The translations under genes were made by a program, and so were the position numbers. From contig JBHEMZ010000133.1 in the NCBI GenBank assembly GCA_046262315.1, positions 1 through 39,401 on the forward strand: DNA of 39,401 bases. Reading direction: 5' to 3'. The notes beneath the pieces are model-generated. The model did no database searches. It was not told the origin of the DNA and was given only the letters and a program-made list of their open reading frames with translations. The DNA comes from JACVRM01 sp046262315. GTDB lineage: Bacteria; Actinomycetota; Thermoleophilia; Gaiellales; Gaiellaceae. Each line of letters begins with the position of its first letter. Positions within the stretch are counted from its first letter, which is position 1. Shown piece after piece: positions 1-7,969 of the stretch.

Positions 1-212
1 CCGACGAAGAGGACCGTTCCTCCCCGGGATGCGATATTGCGGACGAACTCGTGAGCCTCTTCAAGCAGCGCCAGCGTCTGCTGGAGGTCGATGATGTAGA
101 TCCCCCCGCGCTCCGTGAAGATGAAGCGCTTCATCTTGGGATTCCAGCGCCGGGTCTGATGGCCGAAGTGAACGCCGGCCTCCAGCAGCTCGCGCATCGA
201 GACGACGGACAC
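1..212 (-). CDS. rpsB: 30S ribosomal protein S2, N-terminal part (runs off the left edge)
   Basis: Structural protein of the small ribosomal subunit. The first 70 codons are visible and read through the S2 signature region LLEAGVHFGHQTRRWNPKMK (residues 9-28) and then IFTERGGIYIIDLQQT. The start is taken as the GTG at 212-210 because a perfect Shine-Dalgarno, AAGGAGG, sits 6 bases before it and the deduced start SVVSMRELLE matches S2 proteins. An ATG five codons further in has no such site. The rest of the gene, and probably tsf, lies left of the window. The 210 bases between this start and the diverging gene at 423 should hold its promoter and leader; I see no clear structured element there. 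Confidence 0.95.
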   Translation of the reverse strand, partial: MSVVSMRELLEAGVHFGHQTRRWNPKMKRFIFTERGGIYIIDLQQTLALLEEAHEFVRNIASRGGTVLFV

Positions 213-422
213 GAAAGTCCTCCTTGCGGTTGGGTTTCGATACAGCCGGCGGAGGCACAGGTGGAACCGGCACGCGAGAGGCACCGGCACCGCCACCCGT
301 CCGGCCCGCCGGGACGGAGAGATTCACTCGAGTCTAGCCGCTCTCGGCGCGCGTCCCCCCGACGGGTGAAATCGACACGCGGAGGCAGATGGTCCTCCTT
401 TAGGGGTAGGACTCCGGTGCCG

Positions 423-1391
423 ATGGTTCAATCCGCAATGGTTCCCGTCGAACTCGGAGTCTCGCGGCCGCTCCACGAGCTGACGGCCGGGCTGCGCGAG
501 GAGGCGTGGGACCTGGCCCAGCAGGTCGTGGACCAGGGTCTCGCCACGGGCGCAGTTCCGACTCTGGCCACGGTGGACGAGCTCACCCGTCTCGCGAACA
601 TGCCGGCGTTCGTCGCCGAGCTCGCGCGGGAGATCTCGGATCCCCAGCCGTCCAGGACGGCGGCGGCCAGCCCGCTCCTCGCTCTCGCGCGCGAGCACGC
701 CCGCGCGCGCGAGCAGCTTGGCTTCCCGCCGCGTGAGGTACTCGAGGAGTTCCTCCTGCTGCGGCGCGTGCTGCGGCAGGCACTGGTGCGGTACCGGGAC
801 GTGCTCGACCTGGCCGACCCGAACCCGGTCGAGGACCGACTCGACGTCGCCTTCGACCGTCTGGTCGTCGAGTGCGCCGTCGCCTACTTCGACCGCGCGA
901 TGGAGGAGCTTGCCGAGCGCGCGCGCCGCGATGCGCTGACCGGCCTTCTCAACCACCAGGCGTTCTGGAAGAGCGTCGCGACCGAGCTCGAGCGCGCGGC
1001 TCGCTACGGCCGGGGCTTCACGCTCGTCTACGTCGACGTCGACAGGTTCAAGCACATCAACGACACCTACGGTCACCCGACCGGTGACCAGGTGCTGCGC
1101 GCGATCGCCGACCTACTGCGGACCAGCTTGCGCGAGTCCGATCTGATCGGCCGGACCGGCGGCGACGAATTCGCCGCGTGCCTCGTTGAGACCGATCCGG
1201 GCGCGGGCGCGGTCTTCGCCGAGCGGCTCAACGAGCTGGTCGGCGCGATGGCCTCGGAGCCGAACTTCCCCAGCGAGCTGTCGCTGAGCGCCGGCTACGC
1301 GCACTTCCCGTTCGACGCGGCAAGCGCCGAGGTCCTGTTCGAGCAAGCGGACCGCCGCCTCTACGAGTCCAAGCGCTCCAAGAACTCCTGA
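423..1391 (+). CDS. Diguanylate cyclase (GGDEF) with an N-terminal helical sensor-like domain
   Basis: Predicted to make cyclic di-GMP from two GTP. The C-terminal half (about residues 170-322) is a complete GGDEF domain: the metal-binding stretch VYVDVDRFKHIND, the signature GGDEF, and an RESD inhibitory-site motif five residues before it, so product feedback is likely. The first 165 residues are helical, without membrane segments, and resemble the N-terminal domain of RsbR-type stress-regulator proteins; this assignment is weak. An open frame extends upstream to 51, but that part overlaps rpsB antisense and has poor composition, so I place the start at ATG 423, with a purine-rich AGGGGTAGGA upstream; ATG 438 is possible. 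The 3' end overlaps the convergent pseudouridine synthase by 31 bases. Confidence 0.9.
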   Translation: MVQSAMVPVELGVSRPLHELTAGLREEAWDLAQQVVDQGLATGAVPTLATVDELTRLANMPAFVAELAREISDPQPSRTAAASPLLALAREHARAREQLGFPPREVLEEFLLLRRVLRQALVRYRDVLDLADPNPVEDRLDVAFDRLVVECAVAYFDRAMEELAERARRDALTGLLNHQAFWKSVATELERAARYGRGFTLVYVDVDRFKHINDTYGHPTGDQVLRAIADLLRTSLRESDLIGRTGGDEFAACLVETDPGAGAVFAERLNELVGAMASEPNFPSELSLSAGYAHFPFDAASAEVLFEQADRRLYESKRSKNS

Positions 1392-2254
1392 AGCTCACCC
1401 GGTAGCGGCGACACGGCGTCAACCGTGGCCGCTGTGAACGGATGACGGAACGCCAGCCTGGTCGCATGCAGGAACTGGCGCGTGAGCCCTCGCTCCGCAC
1501 TGCCGTAGACCGCATCGCCGACAACGGGGAGCCCGATCGCGGCCAGGTGCACCCGTATCTGATGGGTGCGGCCGGTCTCGAGGCGGACCCGCACGAGCGA
1601 ATGCCCCTGGAGCAGTCGTTCGACCTCGAAGTGCGTGACGGCCTGCCGGGGGCGGTCGGTGTCGAGGGAATGGCGCAGCGGGTCCGAGCGGTCACGGCCG
1701 ATCGGCGCCTCGATCCGGCCGCTCCGGGAGCGCGGGCGGCCGCGGACGAGCGCCAGGTAGATGCGTTCCAGCGCCCGGCGGCGGACGAGGCCCTGGAGGC
1801 GGCTGTGCGCCTCCGCGGAGCGCGAAACGACGAGGAGTCCGGAGGTGTCGCGGTCGAGCCGGTGGACGATGCCCGGACGTTCCGGGTCGCCACCGGCGGC
1901 ACCGTGTGCGAGCAGGCCGTGCACGAGCGTGCCGCCCGCGTGGCCACGAGCCGGATGGACCACCACGCCCGCCGGCTTGTCCACGACGAGCAGGTGTTCG
2001 TCCTGCCACGCGATGCGCAGCGGGACATGCTCGGGTTGCAGCGGGCCTTCGTGTCGCGGAGGGGCCTCGAACGTGACCGTCTCGCCCCCCGCCAGACGGT
2101 GGCTGCGCCCGCGCGGTTGCCCGTCCACAGCCACCGAGCCGGCGGCAACGAGCCGGTCAGCCTCCGCCCGCGAGGCGACCTGCGGCAGCGTGGCGAGGAA
2201 GCGGTCGAGACGCAGCCCGGCAGCGGACCCGGGCACGACGACCGTCTCGCCCAC
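1361..2254 (-). CDS. RluA-family pseudouridine synthase (RluD-like)
   Basis: Converts uridine to pseudouridine in RNA, most likely 23S rRNA. The 297-residue product has an N-terminal S4 RNA-binding domain (LRLDRFLATL onward, about residues 13-70) and the RluA catalytic domain with the signature HRLDRDTSGL, whose second Asp is the catalytic nucleophile in the family. The later motif TGRTHQIRVH is also intact. The start is GTG 2254, 13 bases after the lspA stop; an open frame continues upstream into lspA but lacks family similarity. lspA followed by an RluD-type gene is a common bacterial arrangement, so the two are probably co-transcribed. The exact RNA target cannot be read from sequence. Confidence 0.92.
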   Translation of the reverse strand: MGETVVVPGSAAGLRLDRFLATLPQVASRAEADRLVAAGSVAVDGQPRGRSHRLAGGETVTFEAPPRHEGPLQPEHVPLRIAWQDEHLLVVDKPAGVVVHPARGHAGGTLVHGLLAHGAAGGDPERPGIVHRLDRDTSGLLVVSRSAEAHSRLQGLVRRRALERIYLALVRGRPRSRSGRIEAPIGRDRSDPLRHSLDTDRPRQAVTHFEVERLLQGHSLVRVRLETGRTHQIRVHLAAIGLPVVGDAVYGSAERGLTRQFLHATRLAFRHPFTAATVDAVSPLPGELQEFLERLDS

Positions 2255-2267
2255 GGACCGGGGCGAG

Positions 2268-2903
2268 CTAGCCGGGGGCGCGGCGCCGCTCGGCCGTGAT
2301 CGTGACGCGCTCGGGACCCAGCACCAGGGCGTCCGGGCGTCCGACCGGCACCCGCCGAGGGTTGCGGTCGGCCGCAAAGAGCGAGAGCACGAGCAGCGCG
2401 ACGCCGACGACGATGAACGTGTCGGCCAGGTTGAAGGTGGGCCAGAAGCCCAGGTCGAGGAAGTCGGTGACGTGGCCGAGACGGAGGCGATCGACGAGGT
2501 TCGAGACGCTGCCGCCGCTCAGGAAGCCAAGCGCGACCGGGACGAGCCCGTGCCGGGCGCCGGAGCGCGCGAAGAAGAGCAGCATCCAGCAGACGGCGAG
2601 CGTAGTGAACGCCGTGACGAACGCCGTCGCCCCGCCGAGGAGCCCGAAGGCGATGCCGGTGTTCTGTACGTGGTGGATCGAGAGGGGCCCGAGCACGCGC
2701 GATTCCTCGCCGAGTGCAAGCGTGCTGGTAACCGCGTGCTTCGTCAGCTGGTCGGCCACAACCGCGGCGACGGCGATCGCGACCAGGGCCGCCCAATGCG
2801 GCAGACGAGCCGAGAGCGGCCGCTCGGCACGCGAGACCGGCGCCAGCCCATCCGTCGACGACCCGACCCTGACGTCAGGCAGCCGGGTCGCCGGACGGCT
2901 CAC
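2268..2903 (-). CDS. lspA: Lipoprotein signal peptidase (signal peptidase II)
   Basis: Inner-membrane aspartic protease that removes signal peptides from diacylglyceryl-prolipoproteins. The 211-residue product has four hydrophobic segments and the family motifs: HHVQNTGIAFGLL, then SNLVDRLRLGHVTDF, then FNLADTF; the Asp residues in VTDF and LADT are the catalytic pair by homology. The start GTG 2903 overlaps the upstream TraR/DksA stop as GTGA, which argues for translational coupling. About 45 mostly hydrophilic residues precede the first membrane segment, longer than in E. coli LspA, so a later start is not excluded. An RluA-family gene follows 13 bases downstream. Confidence 0.93.
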   Translation of the reverse strand: MSRPATRLPDVRVGSSTDGLAPVSRAERPLSARLPHWAALVAIAVAAVVADQLTKHAVTSTLALGEESRVLGPLSIHHVQNTGIAFGLLGGATAFVTAFTTLAVCWMLLFFARSGARHGLVPVALGFLSGGSVSNLVDRLRLGHVTDFLDLGFWPTFNLADTFIVVGVALLVLSLFAADRNPRRVPVGRPDALVLGPERVTITAERRRAPG

Positions 2904-3274
2904 GGGCCTTCCTCGCGCCGCTGGCAGTCGATGCAGAGCGCCGCCCAGGGGCGAGCCTCGAGACGCTCGGGTGTGATCGGCCGCCCGCATGCCCGGCAGG
3001 TGCCGTATGTGCCCGCGTCGATGCGCTGCAGCGCTTCCTCGATCTGGCCGAGCACCGCCTCGGCGTTGTCCCCGAGCGTGTAGTCGAGCTCACGGTCGAA
3101 CGTCTCGGTGGCGAGGTCGGCCATGTGGTCGTCCACCGAGCTCGAAACCAGCTCTCCGGTCTCCTCCTCGAGCGAACCTGCGTTGTCTTGGTGAAGGTGC
3201 TCGATGGCCGTCTGCACGCGTTCCCGTTCGGCGAGCAGCGCCTCTCGGAAACGGTTGGTCGAGAGCTCGGTCAT
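2900..3274 (-). CDS. TraR/DksA-type zinc finger protein
   Basis: A 124-residue protein of the TraR/DksA C4 zinc-finger family. The first 90 residues are acidic and form a helical hairpin-like region; the C-terminus has the zinc ligands C93, C96, C114 and C117 (TCRACG then CIDCQ), with the family pattern GTYGTCRACG. Family members bind RNA polymerase through the secondary channel or act as general stress factors. Actinobacterial relatives include RbpA-unrelated DksA-like proteins, and a role at RNA polymerase is an inference. The ATG overlaps the upstream DUF167 stop as ATGA and its own stop overlaps the lspA start, so it lies within a tightly coupled operon. Confidence 0.88.
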   Translation of the reverse strand: MTELSTNRFREALLAERERVQTAIEHLHQDNAGSLEEETGELVSSSVDDHMADLATETFDRELDYTLGDNAEAVLGQIEEALQRIDAGTYGTCRACGRPITPERLEARPWAALCIDCQRREEGP

Positions 3275-3558
3275 CGCGATCCTTTCTGCTCGGCCGCGGC
3301 GAGGCGGCAGTCGGTTTCCTCGGCCGTGATCCCGGCCAGCTCCACGATCTTGTCGCGCGCGGAATGCCCCGCAACGAGACGAACGGAACCTTTGGGCAGC
3401 GCGAGCGTATTGGCGAGCAGGTCGCGAAGAGCCTCGTTCGCGCGGCCGCGCTCGGGCGCTTCACGCACCCGGAGCTTCCACGCCTGGCCATGCCGCCCCA
3501 CGACCGCCGGAGCAGCCGACCCCGGCATGACGCGCACGCGGAGCCTCGTCCCTCCCAC
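3271..3558 (-). CDS. DUF167 (YggU) family protein
   Basis: A 95-residue protein of the DUF167/YggU family, a small conserved alpha-beta fold of unknown function often found beside yggT and yggS in bacteria. Family-like features are the opening strand TRLRVRVMPGS, the segment WKLRVREAPERGRANEAL, and RLVAGHSARDKIVEL. The GTG start at 3558 lies 48 bases after the divIVA stop, and the stop overlaps the TraR/DksA start. Neighbour conservation with the division cluster is known, but no reaction is known, so none is proposed. Confidence 0.85.
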   Translation of the reverse strand: MGGTRLRVRVMPGSAAPAVVGRHGQAWKLRVREAPERGRANEALRDLLANTLALPKGSVRLVAGHSARDKIVELAGITAEETDCRLAAAEQKGSR

Positions 3559-3606
3559 GAAGCGAATTATAGGTTCGCGCCGCGGCCAGCCCTTCGGGCC
3601 TGCCCG

Positions 3607-4050
3607 CTAGGCAGCTTGCGCTTCGCGCTCGGCGCGAGCCGGATCAGCCTCCTCGGCGCTTGCGAGGGCGTGGCGGAGTAGCGCGCGGGTGCGGGCGGCT
3701 TCGCCGGCGAGACGCTCCCGCTCGGCAAGCGCGTCCTGCGTGATGAAGCGTGCGTTTGCGTGCGCCTCGCGGACGACGAGCTCGGCCTCCCCGCGCGCCT
3801 GCTCCTTCAACTCGGCGGCGGACTTCTCGGCGGTCGTGAGCGTCTCGCGAAGGAGGCTCTCGAGCTCGCGGTGGCGGCGGAGCTCGTTGTCGAGGTGGTC
3901 GACGTGGTCGCGCAGGTCGGCGCGCTCCCTCCAGACCTCCTCGAAGCTGTCGGTCACCTCGGCGATCAGGTCATCGACGGCACGCCGTCGGTAGCCGAGG
4001 AGCCCGCGCTTGAGGCGGATGTGTCGCAGCTCGACGGGTGCGAGTGCCAT
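3607..4050 (-). CDS. DivIVA-domain protein
   Basis: Short DivIVA/Wag31-like protein of 147 residues, predicted to sit at curved membrane at poles or septum. The N-terminal motif ELRHIRLKRGLLGYRRRAVD is the DivIVA lipid-binding start with the family's GY..xxVDxxI pattern, followed by an almost continuous charged coiled coil to about residue 125. The start ATG 4050 is chosen because the motif begins within ten residues of it; a longer open frame upstream overlaps yggT. It is shorter than typical actinobacterial Wag31 (over 250 residues) and lacks a long C-terminal tail. The sepF-yggT-divIVA order matches the division cluster of Gram-positive bacteria. Confidence 0.87.
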   Translation of the reverse strand: MALAPVELRHIRLKRGLLGYRRRAVDDLIAEVTDSFEEVWRERADLRDHVDHLDNELRRHRELESLLRETLTTAEKSAAELKEQARGEAELVVREAHANARFITQDALAERERLAGEAARTRALLRHALASAEEADPARAEREAQAA

Positions 4051-4063
4051 TACGCCGCTCCGA

Positions 4064-4450
4064 TCAATGCAGCTGCTCCAGCAGGACAGCGATGAGGTAG
4101 CCGAGCACCCACAGTGAGAAGATCGCAACGATCGGCGAGAGGTCGAGGGGACCGAGCGAAGGCAGTACGCGCCGGAAAATGCGTAGGTACGGCTCGCACA
4201 CGTCGTAGAGGAAGCGCTGGATCCTGTTGAGCCACGGCGAGTACGGCAGCCTGATCCACGAGGTGATGATGTAGGCGAAAATCAGCAGCACGTAAACGCC
4301 GATGAACACCTGCACGAAGTTCGCGACCGAGTCGATCGCGTCCGCAACCAAGCCAGGTGCTGCCACAGTGGCCCACACGGTCAGCAATTCGGCCTCGACA
4401 TCCGGCCTCCTCCGCAGGGGAGAGGCACGGGAAACCGCAGGTTTCCCCAT
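4064..4450 (-). CDS. YggT family membrane protein
   Basis: YggT/YlmG-type integral membrane protein, found next to sepF in Gram-positive division clusters. Two hydrophobic segments are plain: FVQVFIGVYVLLIFAYIITSW and LSPIVAIFSLWVLGYLIAVLL, separated by the conserved loop YSPWLNRIQRFLYDVCEPYLRIFRRVLP. The start is uncertain. ATG 4450 gives 128 residues; TTG 4387 and GTG 4378 would give products nearer the usual length of about 100 and avoid the Arg-rich leader. No candidate has a well-spaced Shine-Dalgarno. The divIVA start lies 13 bases beyond its stop. The 108 bases upstream hold three spaced GGAACC-centred units and no gene. Confidence 0.85.
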   Translation of the reverse strand: MGKPAVSRASPLRRRPDVEAELLTVWATVAAPGLVADAIDSVANFVQVFIGVYVLLIFAYIITSWIRLPYSPWLNRIQRFLYDVCEPYLRIFRRVLPSLGPLDLSPIVAIFSLWVLGYLIAVLLEQLH

Positions 4451-4558
4451 AAGCAGCGGTGGAACCGCGCCGGGTGAGCCGCCGGCTCCGCCAGCAGCGG
4501 AACCCAAACCGACGCCGCAAGTAGGGGGCCAACGGAGGAACCAGTGGCTCCCCCGTGA

Positions 4559-5110
4559 TTACGCCTGATTGAAAAAGCCTCGCTCGAGCATGCGGGCGCG
4601 CTCCTCCGCGGACACCGAGACATTCCTCGGCGTGAGCAGGAAGACCTTGTCGGCGACCCGCTGCATGCCGCCGTCGAGCGCGTAGGTCAGGCCGCTGGCG
4701 AAGTCGATCAGCCGCTTCGAGAGCTCGGTGTCGGAGCTCTGAAGGTTCAGGATGACGGGGACGCCGTCCTTGAAGCGGTCGGCGATCTGCTGCGCGTCGT
4801 TGAACGAGCGCGGCACGACGAGGTGCACCTGGGCGGGAGGCGTCGGTGACGGCGCCACCTCGAGATTGCGGTCTCGGCGCGAAAGGGAGCGCAGCGCCGT
4901 GGGCCGCGCGGGAGCGGATTCCGGCTCGGTCCAGTCCTCGAACTCGCCGCGCCGCTTGCGAGGCTGGAGGCGGCGTACGTTCGGCCGCTCGGCATAGGTG
5001 CGCTCGAGCTCCTCGTGCGTCGCGTAGCCATCGTCGTCCCAGTCCTCGTCATCCTCCTCGGCGATGCCGAAGTAGACGAGCGTGCGGTTCCAGACTTCCG
5101 CGAGACCCAT
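4559..5110 (-). CDS. sepF: Cell division protein SepF
   Basis: Z-ring membrane anchor. The 183-residue product has the usual architecture: an N-terminal amphipathic helix (MGLAEVWNRTLVYFGI), an acidic linker with EEDDEDWDDDGY, a basic Pro-rich stretch, and the C-terminal SepF domain from about residue 90, with VPRSFNDAQQIADRF, VPVILNLQ and the Gly-rich YALDGGMQRVADKVFLL. In actinobacteria, which lack FtsA, SepF is the main FtsZ tether. ATG 5110 starts with the membrane helix, so it is firm. A 130-base gap separates it from yggS; it holds a small hairpin near 5137-5153 and could carry a separate promoter. Confidence 0.95.
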   Translation of the reverse strand: MGLAEVWNRTLVYFGIAEEDDEDWDDDGYATHEELERTYAERPNVRRLQPRKRRGEFEDWTEPESAPARPTALRSLSRRDRNLEVAPSPTPPAQVHLVVPRSFNDAQQIADRFKDGVPVILNLQSSDTELSKRLIDFASGLTYALDGGMQRVADKVFLLTPRNVSVSAEERARMLERGFFNQA

Positions 5111-5240
5111 GGTGTCCGGGATGTTAACGCGCCACGGCGGCGAATCTCGCCGTTCGGCTGAACTCTGACCGTTACCTCAGGCGGCACGCCAACACCAAAA
5201 GCACGTCGAGCATCGTTGGGGGACACGCACAGGCGAACAT

Positions 5241-5852
5241 CTAGCCGCCGTCCGCCGTTGGACTCCCGAACAGCACCGAGCCGACGCGGATGTACGTCGC
5301 TCCCTCCTCCGCGGCGACGCGGTAGTCCTGCGACGTTCCGATCGAGAGCTCGGCGAGCCCGCGCTCGGTTGCGAGCTCCCGCAGGCGACGGAAGTACGGG
5401 CGCGACGCCTGGGGATCCTCTGCAAGCGGGGGCATCGTCATGAGCCCGCGCACGTCCGGAGCGGCCGCCACGATCGCATCGAGCTCCTCCGGCGGCACCC
5501 CTGACTTGCTCGCCTCTCCGGCCAGGTTCAACTCCACGAGGGCCGGAACCTCGAGGCGTTTGGCGGCAGACACCGACGCAAGGGAGTGGACGAGCTCGCA
5601 GACGCGGCTGACCGCCTTCGCCTTGTTCGACTGTAGGTGGCCGATGAAGTGCCAGCGGAATGCGTCGCCGTAAACGGAGTGCTTGCGCTCGAGGTCCTGC
5701 GCGCGGTTCTCGCCCACGACCTCGACGCCCGCCTCCGCGAGCGCAGCCATGTCTTCCAGGCAGACGTACTTCGTAGCCGCGACGACGATCACGTGCGGGC
5801 CGACCTCGTCCCTGATCCGCTCCAGGTTCATGCGGATCTGCTCAGGCGACAA
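5241..5852 (-). CDS. YggS/YlmE family PLP homeostasis protein
   Basis: PLP-binding alanine-racemase-fold protein involved in vitamin B6 and amino acid homeostasis, with no enzymatic activity established in the family. Motifs seen are VAATKYV with the PLP Lys, GENRAQDLERK, WHFIGHLQSNKAK, and GTSQDYRVAAEEGATYIRVGS at the phosphate-binding end, with Gln-Asp where many homologues have Asp-Met/Asp. At 203 residues it is shorter than E. coli YggS (234), mainly at the N-terminus. TTG 5852 is preferred because AGGGAG lies about 9 bases before it and it restores the N-terminal helix; ATG 5831 is the alternative. It overlaps the end of pgeF, as in the ylmD-ylmE pair of Gram-positives. Confidence 0.9.
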   Translation of the reverse strand: MSPEQIRMNLERIRDEVGPHVIVVAATKYVCLEDMAALAEAGVEVVGENRAQDLERKHSVYGDAFRWHFIGHLQSNKAKAVSRVCELVHSLASVSAAKRLEVPALVELNLAGEASKSGVPPEELDAIVAAAPDVRGLMTMPPLAEDPQASRPYFRRLRELATERGLAELSIGTSQDYRVAAEEGATYIRVGSVLFGSPTADGG

Positions 5853-6537
5853 GGGCGAGAACTCCCTGCACGCCGCGCGGCTTGCCGTCGCGCCGGTGCG
5901 AGAAGAAACGATCCGGGTCGCAGACGGTGCAGAGGTCCGTTCGGTGGACGTCCGTGACACCGGCGGCCACCAGTGCCCGCTCCGCCGCCTCCCACAGGTC
6001 GAGCCGCCGCCCGCGCAGGACGGTCGGGCCGAAGCGCTCGCGGTACGGCGCCGCAACCTCCTCCCCCACCTCGTAGCAGCACGGCCCCGCGGAGGGCCCG
6101 ATCGCGGCCACGGCCCGGCCGCCGAGCACGCGCACCGTCGCCTCGAGCGTGCCGGCGAGGATGCCGATGCGGCCCGCATGCACCACCGCCGCCGCGGGCT
6201 TCCCCTCCGTGCGGAGGAGCGCGACCGGGACGCAGTCGGCGGTGAGCGCGAGCAGCGGGAGAGCGCGCTCGTCGGTCCAGAGCGCGTCACCGACGGTGCC
6301 GCGCCCGCCCGGCCGCGCCCGATTGACGGTCGTCCCGTGCACCTGGTAGTTGAGCGCGAGCCGTTCGGCGTCGGCGCCGACCTCGGCGCACAGTATGCGG
6401 CGGTTTTCGTCCACTCGCTCGACCGCGTCGCCCGTGCGCCGACCGAGGTTCAGGGAGGCATAGGGCCCTTCGCTGACGCCCCCCACGCGGGTCGAGAAGA
6501 CGACGGCATACGGGTCCGGTGTCTCCCAGCGGATCAT
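5842..6537 (-). CDS. pgeF: PgeF/YfiH multicopper-like purine nucleoside phosphorylase
   Basis: Family once called laccase-domain or polyphenol oxidase; characterised members are zinc purine nucleoside phosphorylases/adenosine deaminases, and E. coli YfiH edits peptidoglycan precursors. The 231-residue product has the ligand motifs NYQVHGTTV (His), LTADCVPVAL (Cys) and VVHAGRIGILAG (His). The last is usually HAGWRG; here Trp is absent. The end has CTVCDPDRFFSHRRDG, the usual Cys-containing closing motif with the SxRRxG stretch. ATG 6537 overlaps the cca stop as ATGA. It corresponds to YlmD in the Gram-positive division cluster. Confidence 0.9.
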   Translation of the reverse strand: MIRWETPDPYAVVFSTRVGGVSEGPYASLNLGRRTGDAVERVDENRRILCAEVGADAERLALNYQVHGTTVNRARPGGRGTVGDALWTDERALPLLALTADCVPVALLRTEGKPAAAVVHAGRIGILAGTLEATVRVLGGRAVAAIGPSAGPCCYEVGEEVAAPYRERFGPTVLRGRRLDLWEAAERALVAAGVTDVHRTDLCTVCDPDRFFSHRRDGKPRGVQGVLALVA

Positions 6538-7952
6538 GCGACGAGCAGCTCCCGCGCCCGCTCGATCAGCCATTCGCGCGTGTTGTGGAACGGGTTCTCC
6601 ACCACCTCGTCGAGGAGCGTTTCGAGCGTGCGCCCCACGGCCGGCCCCTCCCGGTAGCCGAGCATGAGCAGATCGTCGCCTCCCACTGCGAGATCTCGAA
6701 CCTGGTGCGGGCTCGTCTGCTCGGCGACGAGCAGACGCCCGAACCGGGTGAGGCGGGCAAGGTCGTGGTCGACAGGGCGACCTTTCGCCACCAGGTCGGC
6801 CTCCTTGTGCGCAACGAGATCTCGCGCGAGCCGCACGCCGTGCCGGCGCAGGAAGCGCCGCGCCCGAGCGGGATCGTCCCGTTGCGGAGGCGTGAAGCCG
6901 TGGTGGGACACGATGCGCCGCACGTGGGCGCGCAGCTCGTTGGGGTACCGCAAGCGCACGAGCGTCCGGCCGGCGATGTCGGTGCCGATGTCCTCGTGGG
7001 CGCGCTTGCCTAGCTCAGGGTTGGCGTAGTAGTGCAGGCGTCCGCCGTCGCCGCGCCAGGCTGCCTGCGGCTTGCCGAGGTCGTGGAGCAGCAAGGCCAG
7101 CCGCACACCGAGTGGGGCGCCCGCGTCCGCGCCCGCCTGCACGGCGGCGAAATGGTGCTCGTCGAGAGGCAAGCCGTGGTGCCGGCTCTCCTGCTCGAAA
7201 CCGATCGCGCGTTCGTACTCGGGCACGATCGCAACGAGCGCGCCCGAGTCGCGCGCGAGGCGCAGCGCCTTCTGCGGGTTGGCCCCGAGCAGGAGCTTCG
7301 AGAGCTCGCCCAGGCCGTCCGCGGCGAGGCCACCGCCGATCCGCTCGCCGGCGACGAGACCCAGCTGCGGCGACCACTCCCGCAGCTGTCGCAAAGTTTG
7401 CTCCTCGGGGTCGAGATCGAGCTCCGACACGAACCGCAGCCCGCGCACGATGCGGAGGGGATCGTCGCGAAAGCTCGTCGGGCCGGTGGCGCGCAGGACG
7501 CGCCGCTCGAGATCCTCCTCCCCGCCGAGCGGATCGAGCAGCGTGCCGTCGGCCAGCCGCCGAGCCATCGCGTTGATAGTGAAATCCCGACGCTGCATGT
7601 CGCGCTCGAGCGAGATGGATGCGTCGGCGACGATCTCGAAGTCGTGCCGCCCCGGCCCCGTCGACCGCTCGACCCGCGGGGGCGCGAACTCGATCCCCGC
7701 CGGAGCCAGCGCCCGCGCTGCCGGATCGCGGGGATGCAGGCGAATTCCGACCCGGCGGTCGGCGACCACCAGGTCCTCCACCCTGCCGTGGGGCTCGAGC
7801 GCGGCCTTCAGCTCAGCGTGGCCGACGCCCGGCACGACGAAGTCGGTGTCGCGCAGCGGTTTGCCGAGCAGCTCATCGCGCACCGCGCCGCCCACAAGCC
7901 AGGCGTCGAGGTCGAGCGAGCGCACGTAGTCGGCAACGGAGTTCCAGCTCAC
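6534..7952 (-). CDS. cca: CCA tRNA nucleotidyltransferase (HD-domain, class II)
   Basis: Adds or repairs the 3' CCA of tRNA. The 472-residue protein has the nucleotidyltransferase motifs near the N-terminus (LVGGAVRDELLG, then LRDTDFVV with the two metal-binding Asp), RRDFTINAMA, and RDDPLRIVRGLRF (nucleotide-recognition region), followed by an HD domain with LLHDLGKP around residue 290. The HD part is known for phosphohydrolase activity in bacterial relatives. GTG 7952 starts close to the first conserved strand. It is 17 bases after ridA and overlaps pgeF by 4 bases. One caveat is that separate CC- and A-adding enzymes cannot be told apart from sequence alone. Confidence 0.93.
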   Translation of the reverse strand: MSWNSVADYVRSLDLDAWLVGGAVRDELLGKPLRDTDFVVPGVGHAELKAALEPHGRVEDLVVADRRVGIRLHPRDPAARALAPAGIEFAPPRVERSTGPGRHDFEIVADASISLERDMQRRDFTINAMARRLADGTLLDPLGGEEDLERRVLRATGPTSFRDDPLRIVRGLRFVSELDLDPEEQTLRQLREWSPQLGLVAGERIGGGLAADGLGELSKLLLGANPQKALRLARDSGALVAIVPEYERAIGFEQESRHHGLPLDEHHFAAVQAGADAGAPLGVRLALLLHDLGKPQAAWRGDGGRLHYYANPELGKRAHEDIGTDIAGRTLVRLRYPNELRAHVRRIVSHHGFTPPQRDDPARARRFLRRHGVRLARDLVAHKEADLVAKGRPVDHDLARLTRFGRLLVAEQTSPHQVRDLAVGGDDLLMLGYREGPAVGRTLETLLDEVVENPFHNTREWLIERARELLVA

Positions 7953-7969
7953 TCGGCGATTGTCGTCGC

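Noticed and set aside
51..422. Upstream extension of the diguanylate cyclase to position 51
   Set aside because: It would overlap the rpsB start antisense and has no plausible domain; ATG 423 fits better.
324..1076. Minus-strand open frame opposite the diguanylate cyclase
   Set aside because: No domain, and the plus strand carries an intact GGDEF protein.
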